From G965222335 sp965222335 (GTDB taxonomy: Bacteria > Pseudomonadota > Gammaproteobacteria > Pseudomonadales > Halieaceae): a stretch of DNA of 64,000 nucleotides. Every line of letters begins with the position of its first letter. Positions within the stretch are counted from its first letter, which is position 1. Made by a program: the position numbers and the translations under genes. The notes below the pieces were generated by a model, which was given only the letters and a program-made list of their open reading frames with translations, was not told where the DNA came from and ran no database searches. The stretch is from assembly GCA_965222335.1 (NCBI GenBank), contig OZ244944.1, positions 3,224,001 through 3,288,000 on the forward strand, written 5' to 3'. Below are positions 1-8,588 of the stretch, piece by piece.

Positions 1-708
1 AACCAGCGACGACAGCAGGATGATCACCGGCAAGGCCTGCCAGCCAAACCAGGCCCCCAGGGCGGCCAGCAGCTTGAAATCGCCGTAGCCCATGCCCTCC
101 TTGCCGGTGAGCAGCTTGAACAGCCAGTACACGGACCACAGGATCAGGTAGCCGGCGATGGCCCCGATCACTGCGTCCTGCAGCGAGACAAATACCCCGC
201 TGATGTTGAACAGCAGGCCCAGCCACAGCAGGGGCAGGGTGATGTCGTCGGGCAGCAGCTGGTGATCAATGTCGATCAGGGTCAGGGCGATCAGGGCCCA
301 GGTGAACAGGAGCGCGCCCGGCAGGGCCGGGGTGGGCCCGAAGTACAGGGCCAGGAAGAGACTGGCGAGGCCGGTCACCGATTCCACCACCGGGTAGCGC
401 AGGGAAATGCCGGCCCGGCAGCTGGCGCACTTGCCGCCCAGGGCGATATAGCTGAACACCGGGATATTCTGCCAGGGTTTGATCGGCGCCTTGCAGTGCG
501 GGCAGTGGGAATTGGGGGAGGCGAGGTTCAGGTGCGGGCTCTCGGGGGCAGGCTGCTCCAGCAGTTCGCAGCAGTCCCGGCGCCAGCCCGCCTCAAGCAT
601 CAGCGGCAGGCGGTAGATCAAAACGTTGAGAAAGCTGCCCACCACCAGCCCCAGGGCGAGCACGAACAGCGGCAACAGCCAGGGGGTCTGGCCCAGGGCT
701 TCAAGCAT
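1..708 (-). CDS. pilD: Prepilin peptidase / N-methyltransferase PilD (3' end outside window)
   Basis: Inner-membrane aspartyl protease that cleaves class III prepilin leaders and N-methylates the new N-terminal Phe. About 236 N-terminal residues are visible; the C-terminus lies left of base 1. The zinc-type cysteines C69-X2-C72-X21-C94-X2-C97 have the canonical spacing. The two catalytic aspartates are visible at about D146 (LIDIDHQLLPDD) and D210 (GMGYGDFK), 64 residues apart as in the TcpJ/PilD family. Several hydrophobic segments are present. It lies 27 bp downstream of pilC in a pilB-pilC-pilD order. The window's type II secretion operon has no peptidase of its own, so this enzyme probably also processes GspG-K. 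Confidence 0.95.
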   Translation of the reverse strand, partial: MLEALGQTPWLLPLFVLALGLVVGSFLNVLIYRLPLMLEAGWRRDCCELLEQPAPESPHLNLASPNSHCPHCKAPIKPWQNIPVFSYIALGGKCASCRAGISLRYPVVESVTGLASLFLALYFGPTPALPGALLFTWALIALTLIDIDHQLLPDDITLPLLWLGLLFNISGVFVSLQDAVIGAIAGYLILWSVYWLFKLLTGKEGMGYGDFKLLAALGAWFGWQALPVIILLSSLV

Positions 709-735
709 GGCGACGTCCTGTCGGTGGTGCGGGTG

Positions 736-1959
736 TCAGATCACCGAACCCAGCATAAAGATCGGCAGGTACATGGCAATCATCAGGCCGCCCACGAGCA
801 CCCCGAGGATGGACATGATCAGCGGCTCCATCAGGGAGCTGAGGCTGTCCACTGCGTTGTCCACCGCTTCCTCGTAGTGGTTGGCGACCTTGTCCAGCAT
901 GTCATCCAGGGCGCCGGATTCCTCGCCGATGGAAACCATCTGCAGCAGCATGTTGGGAAACAGCCCGGTGGTCTTGATCGACTGGTACAGGGTGGTACCG
1001 GTGGTCACGTCGTCGCGAATCTGGCGAATCGCCTTGGCATACACCGAGTTGCCGGCGGCGCCCGCGGTGGAATTCAGGGCGTCGACCAGCGGCACCCCGG
1101 CGGCGAAGGTGGTGGCCAGGGTGCGCGAGAAGCGGGCGATGACCGCATCGTGCACGATGTCGCCCACCACCGGCGTGCGCAGGGCCAGCCTGTCGAGGAA
1201 TTCGGAGAAGCGAACCGAGCGGAACTTGATCTCCCGGAACAGGAACACGGTGCCGATGATGCCCAGCAGGATCACGAACCACCATTTCTGCACGAAGTTG
1301 GAAATGCCCACCACGAACAGGGTGAAGGCCGGCAGGTCGGAACCGAAGCTGCGGAAGGTCTCGGCAAACTGCGGCACCACCTTGATCAGCAGGATCGCGG
1401 TGACGATAATCGCCACCGCCACCACCGCGGTGGGATAGGTCATGGCCTTGCGAATCTTGGCCTTGAGCTGCTCGGTCTTTTCCTTGTAGGTGGCCACCCG
1501 GTCGAGCATCACTTCCAGCGTACCGGAGCCTTCACCCGAGGCGATCAGGCTGACAAACAGGTCGTCGAAGTACCGCGGGTGCTTGGCCAGGGAGGGCGCC
1601 AGGCCGCTGCCGGAGGCCACGTCGTTCTTGATCGAGGTCACCAGTTCCCGCATCTGCTGTTTTTCCAGGCCCTCGCCGACGATATCGAAACTCTGCACCA
1701 GGGGCACCCCGGCCTTCATCATGGTGGCCAGCTGGCGGGTGAAGATGGCGATGTCCGCGGGCTTGATCGCCTTCCCCTTGCCGCCGCCAAACAGTGGCTT
1801 GGCCTTTTTCTTGACCCGCTTGGGGGTGACGCCCTGCTTGCGCAGCTGGGCCTTGGCCATGGAAGTACTGGAGGCGATAATTTCGCCTTTGCCGGCGCGA
1901 CCATTCTTGTCGACGCCGCTCCAGGTGAAAATGTCACTGCGCGTTGTGCTGGTTGCCAT
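736..1959 (-). CDS. pilC: Type IV pilus inner-membrane platform protein PilC
   Basis: Polytopic platform protein that couples the PilB motor to pilin assembly. At 407 aa it has the usual family length. It has an N-terminal cytoplasmic region, then two T2SSF domains (about 70-195 and 275-395), each opening with the F(T/S)RxLAxxxxAGVPLxxxxx signature (FTRQLATMMKAGVPLVQSF and FSRTLATTFAAGVPLVDAL). Membrane segments lie near residues 170-195, 220-245 and 375-400. The ATG start is 47 bp downstream of the pilB stop and pilD follows, so the three are probably cotranscribed. The other T2SSF protein in the window, at 41305, sits inside the gsp operon and is GspF. Confidence 0.96.
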   Translation of the reverse strand: MATSTTRSDIFTWSGVDKNGRAGKGEIIASSTSMAKAQLRKQGVTPKRVKKKAKPLFGGGKGKAIKPADIAIFTRQLATMMKAGVPLVQSFDIVGEGLEKQQMRELVTSIKNDVASGSGLAPSLAKHPRYFDDLFVSLIASGEGSGTLEVMLDRVATYKEKTEQLKAKIRKAMTYPTAVVAVAIIVTAILLIKVVPQFAETFRSFGSDLPAFTLFVVGISNFVQKWWFVILLGIIGTVFLFREIKFRSVRFSEFLDRLALRTPVVGDIVHDAVIARFSRTLATTFAAGVPLVDALNSTAGAAGNSVYAKAIRQIRDDVTTGTTLYQSIKTTGLFPNMLLQMVSIGEESGALDDMLDKVANHYEEAVDNAVDSLSSLMEPLIMSILGVLVGGLMIAMYLPIFMLGSVI

Positions 1960-2006
1960 GCTGTTTCCCGCCTTGCCTGCCTCAGACTCTGTTTGTCAGC
2001 GACTGC

Positions 2007-3728
2007 TTAATCTGTCGTGACCCGGTTAACCTCTTCAAGACTCGTCAGCCCCTGTACCGCCTTCCACAGGGCCGAGGTGCGCAGGTCATTAAAGCCCTCC
2101 GCACGGGCCTGCTTGTGGATATCCAGCGAATTGCCCTCCTCCATGATAATCCGCGCGAGGGCGGGGGTGATCCGCACCACCTCGTACACGCCTACACGGC
2201 CCTTGTAGCCGTCCTTGCACTGGTCGCAGCCCACCGGGTGCATCAGGGTTGCCTCGCGCAGCATCTCCTCGGTGAAGCCCTCTTTTTCCAGCACTTCCGG
2301 TGGAATGTCATCGGCGGGCACGGCGCACTCCTTGCACAGGCGTCGCGCCAGGCGCTGGGCGATAATCAGGTTGACCGAGGTGGCCAGGTTGAAGGAGGGG
2401 ACACCCATGTTGAGCATCCGCGTGACGGTCTCTGCGGCGCTGTTGGTGTGCAGTGTCGACAGCACCAGGTGGCCGGTCTGGGCCGCCTTGATCGCGATTT
2501 CCGCGGTTTCCAGGTCGCGAATCTCCCCCACCATGATCACGTCCGGGTCCTGGCGCAGGAAGGAGCGCAGGGCCGAGGCAAAATTCAGCCCCACCTTGGG
2601 GTTCACGTGGACCTGGTTGATACCTTCCATATTGATCTCCACCGGGTCCTCCGCGGTGGAGATGTTGCGCTCGGGCTGGTTCAGCAGGTTGAGGCCGGTG
2701 TACAGCGAAACGGTCTTGCCCGAACCGGTGGGTCCGGTCACCAGGATCATGCCCTGGGGCCGGCTCAGGGCCTTGAGGTACAGCTCCTTCTGCTCTTCCT
2801 CGTAGCCCAGGGCGTCAATGCCCATCTGCGCACTGGACGGGTCGAGGATACGCAGTACGATCTTCTCGCCAAACAGCGTAGGCAGGGTATTGACCCGGAA
2901 GTCGATCGCCCGGTTGCGCGACAGCTTCATCTGGATGCGCCCGTCCTGGGGGATGCGGCGCTCGGAAATGTCCATCTGCGACATCACCTTGAGGCGCGCC
3001 GCCAGGCGAGCCGACAGGTTGCGGGGCGGGCGCACTACCTCCCGCAGCACCCCGTCGGTGCGGAAGCGCACCCGGTAGTTGTTCTCGTAGGGCTCGAAGT
3101 GGATATCCGACGCACCCTGCTTGATCGCGTCCACCAGCACCTTGTTGACGAAGCGCACGATGGGGGTCTCGTCTACTCCGGCGGTGCCGTCATCTTCATC
3201 GTCGCTTTCGCCACCCTCGGAGATGTCGATGTTCTCGAGATCCTCCGAGTCCATGTCATCCAGGCCCTTGCCAAGGTCATCCTGGGTTTCCACCCACTCG
3301 GCGATAAAGCGCGAGAGGGTTTTTTCCTCGACCAGGATGGCGTCGGTGTTGATGCCGGTGTGAAACTTGATCTCGTCGATGGCGGCGAGGTTGGTCGGAT
3401 CGGACACCGCGATAAACAGGCGGTTGCCGCGGCGGAACAGGGGCAGGGCGTGGTGCTTGGTGACGAGGCCGACTTCGACAATGCCCTGGGGCAGGGACTC
3501 CGGGTTGAAAGCACGGATGTCGAACAGCGGCACGCCGAATTCCAGCGAGGCGATCTCCGCGAGTTGCTGGCTGTTGACGTCCATGGTCTCCACCAGCAGC
3601 TTGACCAGTGGAATACGCTCAAGGGAGGCCTGACGCTGGGCGTCTCTGGCCTGGTCCGAGGAAATAACGCCCTCCGCCACCAGGCGCCCGGCGAGCCCGC
3701 TCAGTTGCCCCGACGCTTTGTTATTCAT
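2007..3728 (-). CDS. pilB: Type IV pilus extension ATPase PilB
   Basis: Hexameric cytoplasmic ATPase that powers pilus extension. It is 573 aa, near the usual 566. The N-terminal half looks like a GspE/PilB N-domain. The motor half shows Walker A GPTGSGKTVS near residue 330, the Asp box, Walker B-like RQDPDVIMVGEIRD, the His box around LSTLHTNSAAETVTR, and the zinc cysteine pairs CKEC and CDQC near the C-terminus. It is first in the pilB-pilC-pilD set and divergent from pilA across a 442-bp intergenic region. The neighbours (PilC, PilD, PilA) separate it from GspE at 39765. Confidence 0.96.
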   Translation of the reverse strand: MNNKASGQLSGLAGRLVAEGVISSDQARDAQRQASLERIPLVKLLVETMDVNSQQLAEIASLEFGVPLFDIRAFNPESLPQGIVEVGLVTKHHALPLFRRGNRLFIAVSDPTNLAAIDEIKFHTGINTDAILVEEKTLSRFIAEWVETQDDLGKGLDDMDSEDLENIDISEGGESDDEDDGTAGVDETPIVRFVNKVLVDAIKQGASDIHFEPYENNYRVRFRTDGVLREVVRPPRNLSARLAARLKVMSQMDISERRIPQDGRIQMKLSRNRAIDFRVNTLPTLFGEKIVLRILDPSSAQMGIDALGYEEEQKELYLKALSRPQGMILVTGPTGSGKTVSLYTGLNLLNQPERNISTAEDPVEINMEGINQVHVNPKVGLNFASALRSFLRQDPDVIMVGEIRDLETAEIAIKAAQTGHLVLSTLHTNSAAETVTRMLNMGVPSFNLATSVNLIIAQRLARRLCKECAVPADDIPPEVLEKEGFTEEMLREATLMHPVGCDQCKDGYKGRVGVYEVVRITPALARIIMEEGNSLDIHKQARAEGFNDLRTSALWKAVQGLTSLEEVNRVTTD

Positions 3729-4170
3729 TATTCCCTTCCGCGAATCATTGCGGTTATTGACTAACTACTAACGACCCCTAGTCTCCCGAGTATATGAAAT
3801 CAGGTCCGTCGGAGATACCCCGTGCAAGCCTAATCGCCTGATTTTCTGGAAGTTATGTGAATTTGTCCACCTTGTGGGGGGTGGTCTTCGGGTGCAATAG
3901 CAGCGATCGAGCGGTGCAGTAGCGGCAGGAGCTGACGTAAATTGTCAGCCGGGGCGCGATTTTGGTCGGATAAAGTGTGGGTGCGAAGCCCGGGTTTGCT
4001 GCGGCGCCGGCGTGCTGCTTACACTGTAAAGTAATGTTTTAAAAGAGAAAAAGACGATAAGGCGAAGATTATTGGACAAATGGCACGGCGATTGCTGTAG
4101 TCTTGGCGCTGTCTCCCGATTGCCGGGAAAGATCAATTGCTACCCTCCAGGGGTAAAAGGAGTCGAAAAC
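3729..4170. other. pilB-pilA divergent intergenic region
   Basis: 442 bp without a convincing gene between the divergent pilB and pilA. It contains the sigma-54 promoter and 5' leader of pilA near its right end. A less GC-rich stretch at about 4020-4080, rich in A and T runs, lies upstream of the promoter, where PilR-type activators usually bind. I found no tRNA, although some relatives carry one next to pilA. The pilB promoter must lie near 3740-3850 on the minus strand, but I cannot point to clear -35 and -10 boxes. Confidence 0.7.
4081..4096 (+). promoter_or_regulatory. Sigma-54 (RpoN) promoter of pilA
   Basis: TGGCACG-GCGA-TTGCT matches the -24/-12 consensus TGGCACGNNNNTTGC(A/T) at every fixed position. 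The GG (4082-4083) and GC (4094-4095) are separated by exactly 10 bases. Transcription should begin near 4107, about 65 bases before the pilA ATG. RpoN with the PilS/PilR pair is the known mode of pilA control in Pseudomonas. PilS and PilR are not in this window. Confidence 0.92.
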
Positions 4171-4659
4171 ATGAACAGAATGCAGAGTGCACAGCAGGGT
4201 TTTACCCTGATCGAACTGATGATCGTGATCGCGATCGTCGGCATCCTGGCGGCCATTGCGCTGCCGGCTTACCAGGACTACACCGTGCGGGCAAAGATGT
4301 CTGAGCCGACGGCAGTGCTGGCTGAGGCGAAAACGACGATCGCGGAGTTCTATGCGGCGAACGGCAGACTGCCGACTGCTGCCGAGGCAGGTATTAATAG
4401 CAACCCTAATACGGAGATTGTCGCCTCTGTTTACTATTCATCCACAGATGGGACTGCTGGGCTGCCATTGATAACGGCCGGTATCAAAGCGGACGTCATT
4501 CCCGACGGCACTGGAGCAGCGGACAATGATCTCGGACTCTCCCTTTCTGGCATTACCCGTGCAGGCAACCGCCTGACTTGGGTTTGCAAGCGCTCAGTTG
4601 TAACTGGCGCTGGTGCTGGTGTTGCGGCAAAGTACGTGCCTGCAACCTGCCGGGGATAA
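4171..4659 (+). CDS. pilA: Type IV major pilin PilA
   Basis: Structural subunit of the pilus. The ATG at 4171 is set by an AAAAGGAG ribosome-binding site at 4155-4162 and gives the expected short leader MNRMQSAQQG. This is cut before F11, with the conserved Glu at mature position 5 (FTLIELMIVIAIVGILAAIA). The preprotein is 162 aa and the mature pilin about 152. C139 (TWVCK) and C160 (PATCRG) would close the C-terminal disulfide loop. It has its own sigma-54 promoter and is followed at once by a strong terminator. The gene looks less GC-rich than its neighbours, as is common for pilins. The C-terminus ends CRG, so the terminal-Ser site used by TfpO-type pilin glycosylation is absent. Confidence 0.96.
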   Translation: MNRMQSAQQGFTLIELMIVIAIVGILAAIALPAYQDYTVRAKMSEPTAVLAEAKTTIAEFYAANGRLPTAAEAGINSNPNTEIVASVYYSSTDGTAGLPLITAGIKADVIPDGTGAADNDLGLSLSGITRAGNRLTWVCKRSVVTGAGAGVAAKYVPATCRG

Positions 4660-4680
4660 AATCTTAGGGGTTCAATCGAG

Positions 4681-4707
4681 CCCGGGCGCATGCGTCCGGG
4701 TTTTTTT
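4681..4707 (+). terminator. Rho-independent terminator after pilA
   Basis: CCCGGGCGCA at 4681-4690 and TGCGTCCGGG at 4691-4700 form a GC-rich hairpin, with one G-U pair, followed directly by seven T residues (4701-4707). It should end most pilA transcripts and separate the highly expressed pilin from the downstream membrane-protein genes. Read-through or a separate promoter would be needed for those. Confidence 0.92.
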
Positions 4708-4750
4708 GTGCCAGCAAAGTTCATCACGAGCACTAACAAAGACGATACAA

Positions 4751-6694
4751 TTGCTGACTTCGGTTCGTTTTTTTTTGCTACTGCCTTTGGCTGTGTTCAT
4801 TTATTTTGGGGGGCTTTTTGGCCCGCTGATCTTTGACGATGGTCCAGCTATTTCCCGTAATGAACAGCTTCGCTTCGACCCAGTCCAAATAGAGGGTTGG
4901 CGTACTGCCGCGCTGAGCTCCAACTCCGGCCCATTGCTGCGACCCGTTTCCATGGCGACCTTCGCCACCAATTTTGCCGTAGCCGGTGGACTGAATACGG
5001 TCGGCTTGAAGTCGATCAATGTCGCCATCCACATCGGCTGTGGCGTGCTCTTGTTTTATTTAGCGAGGGGGCTATTCGCAATCGCCCTGCCCAGGTTGCG
5101 TGAGGACGATTTAGTGTTATACGCGCTCCTCGCCGCGGCGCTCTGGCTGCTGGCCCCCCTGCATGTTTCCACGGTGCTCTACACCGTACAGCGGATGGCC
5201 CAGCTATCCACCTTGTTCGCCCTTGGCGCCCTGTTGTTGTTTGTACGTTACCGTTCGCAGTGGGCGCGCGCAGGTGCGAGTGTTGCCGACATCATCGCCG
5301 CTGTATTGTGGCTCGGATTGCTGGTGTTGTTGTCGGTGCTGTCCAAGGAAAACGGCATCCTCGCCCTGTGGCTGATGGCGGTGATCGAGGTCACCCTTTT
5401 CCGCGGTCGCTGGGCGGGACGGGAGTCTGCACCCGTCCGCGGGCTGGGCTGGCTGGCACTGCTGGCGCCCCTGGCCCTGTTTCTCCTGTTGCTCGCTCTC
5501 TCCCCCGGTATTTTTGTCAGCGGCTATGCCTCCCGGGATTTCAGCCTGGAGGAGCGACTGCTCACCCAGCCCCGGCTGCTGTGGCGTTACCTGGGCTGGA
5601 TGGTGTGGCCGGATATCAACAGCATGGGCTTCCAGCACGACGATATCCCGCTCTCCCGGGGATGGTTGCAGCCCTGGACCACGCTGCCGGCGCTGCTGGG
5701 CTGGCTGGGCGCGCTGGCGGTGGCGGGGGTCCTGCGGCGTCGCACGCCCCTGCTGCTGTTTGCGCTGCTGTTCTTCCTGGTCGGCCATTTTATGGAATCC
5801 GGTGTCTGGCCCCTGGAAATGGTCTATGAACACCGCAACTACCTGCCGAGTGTCGGGGTTTTTATCGCGCTGGCGGCGGTTATTGTTCAACTGGGCTATC
5901 GGGTGGCACCCTCGGGCATTGCAGTCCCGGTTCTGGCGTTGGTGGCAATCAGTTCGACCCTGCTGTTCCTGCGGGTATACACCTGGTCGGACGGGCTTCG
6001 CCTTGCCGAGGTGAATGTCCAGAATCATCCCGAGTCTTCCCGCTCCCACTTCTTCCTGGCGGAGTCGCTGCTGGAGGAGGCCCGTCAGATAGAAACGGGT
6101 GATGAGGTATCGCCGACCAGGCAGGCTGCCCTGCTGCGCGCGCGCAGCGAATTCGAATTGATGCACCAGCTTAACCCGCGGGACATCGCCGCGCTGGTCA
6201 TGTTGTACTCGATGGACCAAAGCCACTTCCCGGCCCTGCAGGACTACGCGGACTGGCTGGCAAGGATCGAGGAACTCGCCCGGGATCGCCCCCTGCAGGC
6301 CTCCGACCGCAGTGCCCTGGTGGCACTCGTCGACTGCTTCGATAAGGCAGTCTGTGAGGCCGAGCCCGGCCGCCTGGTTCGCCTGTTCGAGACCCTCCAG
6401 GCTCGCTACCCGCGCAGTGCCCATCTTGAGGGTCTGGCGATCCGGGTGATGCAGCTTGAGGGTGCGCCGCAGGACGCGGTCATCGCCCGCCTGGAGCAGG
6501 CGGCGCAACGTCATCCCCGATCAGAGTACCTCTCCCGGCAACTGATTACAGAGTACGCGGCTGCCGGAGACATGCCGGGCCTGTACGAGACGGTTCGCCG
6601 CTGGATGCGCCACGATATCCTGCGGCGCCAGCTGAGCGCCCTGCGCAAAATGTTCGCAAGATCAGGAGTCGAGAGCGATGCTCAGCCTGGCTAG
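4751..6694 (+). CDS. GT-C-like polytopic membrane protein with C-terminal soluble/TPR-like region (first of a tandem pair)
   Basis: Predicted membrane glycosyltransferase of the GT-C fold, similar in layout to TMTC/Pmt-type proteins that use polyprenyl-phosphate sugars. About ten hydrophobic segments fill the first 410 residues, followed by about 220 soluble, helical, TPR-like residues. An acidic pair (D29-D30, FDDGPAIS) lies in the first loop, where GT-C enzymes place their catalytic acid. Other marks are VSTVLYTVQRMAQ, LSKENG and YEHRNYLPSVG (about 359-369), the last echoing a TMTC signature. The start is uncertain: the frame is open back into the terminator, with no ATG near the first membrane segment, so I chose TTG 4751; GTG 4793 would cut that segment. 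The next gene overlaps by 17 bp and is a clear paralogue. The acceptor is unknown; pilin is the obvious candidate. Confidence 0.75.
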   Translation: MLTSVRFFLLLPLAVFIYFGGLFGPLIFDDGPAISRNEQLRFDPVQIEGWRTAALSSNSGPLLRPVSMATFATNFAVAGGLNTVGLKSINVAIHIGCGVLLFYLARGLFAIALPRLREDDLVLYALLAAALWLLAPLHVSTVLYTVQRMAQLSTLFALGALLLFVRYRSQWARAGASVADIIAAVLWLGLLVLLSVLSKENGILALWLMAVIEVTLFRGRWAGRESAPVRGLGWLALLAPLALFLLLLALSPGIFVSGYASRDFSLEERLLTQPRLLWRYLGWMVWPDINSMGFQHDDIPLSRGWLQPWTTLPALLGWLGALAVAGVLRRRTPLLLFALLFFLVGHFMESGVWPLEMVYEHRNYLPSVGVFIALAAVIVQLGYRVAPSGIAVPVLALVAISSTLLFLRVYTWSDGLRLAEVNVQNHPESSRSHFFLAESLLEEARQIETGDEVSPTRQAALLRARSEFELMHQLNPRDIAALVMLYSMDQSHFPALQDYADWLARIEELARDRPLQASDRSALVALVDCFDKAVCEAEPGRLVRLFETLQARYPRSAHLEGLAIRVMQLEGAPQDAVIARLEQAAQRHPRSEYLSRQLITEYAAAGDMPGLYETVRRWMRHDILRRQLSALRKMFARSGVESDAQPG

Positions 6695-8585
6695 CCAGCG
6701 CGCCGCGACTTCGCTGTGCCTGCCCCTGCTGCTGGCGATGTTGCTCTGGGCCTACTGGCCGGGCGCCCAGGGTCCCCAGCTGCTGGATGATTTTTCCAGC
6801 CTGCAGCCACTCGAGAACCTGCGCGAATCGCCCGAACAGGCGGCGGACTATATCCTCGGTGAGCATTCCGGTCCCCTAGGGCGCAGCGTGTCCATCGCCA
6901 CCTTTGTGCTGGAGGAGTTGCTGGGCGACGGCTCGACGCGGCTTTCCAAGCTGGTCAATATCTGGCTGCATCTGCTGGTCACTGCCAGTGTCGCTGTTTT
7001 TTTCTACCTGCTCCTGCGGCCGCTGGCGGTGCCCCGGGCCGGGCTCGCCGCGATCCTGTTTGCCGGCCTGTGGGCCCAAGCGCCCCTGCAGGTCAGCACC
7101 GTGCTCTACAGTGTCCAGCGCATGGCGATGCTGGCGGCGCTGTTCTCGGTCTGGGGCCTCTGCGCCTACCTGCTGTGGCGCCAGAGCCTGTCGGCGGCGC
7201 AACCGCGTCTCATCTGGCTGCTGCTGGTCCCGGTGTTTCTGGTGCTGGGGTTACTGTCCAAGGAGAACGCCGCGGTCACGGTTCCCCTGTTGCTGTTGAC
7301 CGAGATCTGCTGGCTGCAGGCTTGCGACCGCCAGGGAAGAGTTATCCCCTGGCTGCGTCGCTGGAGCTGGGGCCTTGTATGGGCGGGTGGCCTGCTGGCT
7401 TGCTGTCTGCTGCTCCTCTCCTGGGAGTGGCTGGCGGGACGCTATGGGAATCGGGAGTTTACCCTGCAGCAGCGACTGTTGACGCAGCCCGGGATCTTGT
7501 GGGATTACGTCCGCCAGTTTTACTGGCCAGAGGTCATGCGCCTGGGTATCTACCATGACGACTACCCTCTCTCGCGGTCCCTGGGCGACCCCGCGTCGAC
7601 GCTGACCGCCATCGTTGCCTGGCTTGGCGCGCTGTGTGCCATCGTGATCAGCTGGCGCTGGGCAATGGCCCGCCGTATCAGCTACGGTGTGCTGTTCTTC
7701 CTCGGCGCGCACAGCCTGGAGAGCAGCGTCTGGCCCCTGGAGCTTTACTTCGAGCACCGCAACTACCTGCCTGGTATCGGGCTGGTCGCAGTGCCCCTGG
7801 CCCTGTACGCGGCCCTCGCCCGCAGCTGGCGCCAGCTCAGCGCGCCGTTGCTGGCCTGGGTCGCGGTGGTCCTGGTGGTCGCGCTGGCGGTGACCAGCTC
7901 CCAGGTGCAGATCTGGTCCAACCGCACGCTGCTGGCTTTCCAGCACCTCAACGGGCACCCGGAATCGGCCCGCGCCAACCGGGAGATGGCCAGCGTGTAT
8001 GCCGACGCGGGCGAGGCGGCTGCCGCATTGGCGTACTCGCGCCACGCCTACGCGTTTGCGCTGAAGCATGCAGCGGCGGGGGACGAGCACCCCGGCGACT
8101 TCCTGCTGCGCAATGTGGCGCTGGCCTGCATGGCGGGGCAGCCCCTGCCGCAGTCAGAGTACAGCCAGCTCGGGCGGCAGCAACCCGGGCGCCCCCTCGG
8201 TGACGTCAATACCCTGTCGGTGATCATCCGCCTGCGCCAGGCGCAAACCTGCCCCGAATTCGACTGGGCCGGTTTCAACGAGCACCTGGCCAGCCTCTAC
8301 CTGCAGCGTTTTGACACCAGCCTCGCCTCCGCCAATATGTTCACGGGCCTGGCGATGCTGGCGAATGCCGAGGCGCAGTGGCAATATGCCCACGCTTACA
8401 CGGCGCGTTCCCTGGTCCTGGCGCCGGGCCGCGTGCGCGAGCTGCTGATGCAGCTTCATTTCGCTGCCGCCCTCGGTTACGAGGCGGAGTTTGAGGAATT
8501 GCTGGCCGGGCTCCAGGCACGAGCTGCCAGTGGCGAGCTAACGCGGGGCCAGCGTGATACATTGGCGCTTTATGTAAAGGACTGA
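6678..8585 (+). CDS. GT-C-like polytopic membrane protein with C-terminal soluble region (second of a tandem pair)
   Basis: Paralogue of the gene before it, aligning along most of its length. Matching segments are LLDDFSS for FDDGPAIS, VSTVLYSVQRMAM, LSKENAA, REFTLQQRLLTQP, IYHDDYPLSR, SSVWPLELYFEHRNYLPG (EHRN at 359-362). It is 635 aa with about ten membrane segments and a soluble C-terminal third. The ATG at 6678 follows AGGAG at 6664-6668 and lies inside the end of the upstream gene, so the two are probably translationally coupled. It is followed after 3 bp by a polyprenyl-phosphate-type GT2 gene. The role (sugar transfer in the periplasm) is inferred from fold and context; the specific sugar and acceptor cannot be read from sequence. 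Confidence 0.78.
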   Translation: MLSLASQRAATSLCLPLLLAMLLWAYWPGAQGPQLLDDFSSLQPLENLRESPEQAADYILGEHSGPLGRSVSIATFVLEELLGDGSTRLSKLVNIWLHLLVTASVAVFFYLLLRPLAVPRAGLAAILFAGLWAQAPLQVSTVLYSVQRMAMLAALFSVWGLCAYLLWRQSLSAAQPRLIWLLLVPVFLVLGLLSKENAAVTVPLLLLTEICWLQACDRQGRVIPWLRRWSWGLVWAGGLLACCLLLLSWEWLAGRYGNREFTLQQRLLTQPGILWDYVRQFYWPEVMRLGIYHDDYPLSRSLGDPASTLTAIVAWLGALCAIVISWRWAMARRISYGVLFFLGAHSLESSVWPLELYFEHRNYLPGIGLVAVPLALYAALARSWRQLSAPLLAWVAVVLVVALAVTSSQVQIWSNRTLLAFQHLNGHPESARANREMASVYADAGEAAAALAYSRHAYAFALKHAAAGDEHPGDFLLRNVALACMAGQPLPQSEYSQLGRQQPGRPLGDVNTLSVIIRLRQAQTCPEFDWAGFNEHLASLYLQRFDTSLASANMFTGLAMLANAEAQWQYAHAYTARSLVLAPGRVRELLMQLHFAAALGYEAEFEELLAGLQARAASGELTRGQRDTLALYVKD

Positions 8586-8588
8586 CCA

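Noticed and set aside
262..2010. A 582-codon open frame on the plus strand antisense to pilC and pilD, and similar long frames at 1944-3764 and 37546-39834.
   Set aside because: These oppose strong pil and gsp genes. Their translations are Gln/His/Gly/Arg-rich with no domain, as expected for antisense frames in GC-rich DNA.
4072..4170. Extension of pilA upstream to a TTG at 4072.
   Set aside because: It would run through the sigma-54 promoter and put about 33 extra residues before the prepilin leader. The strong ribosome-binding site supports ATG 4171.
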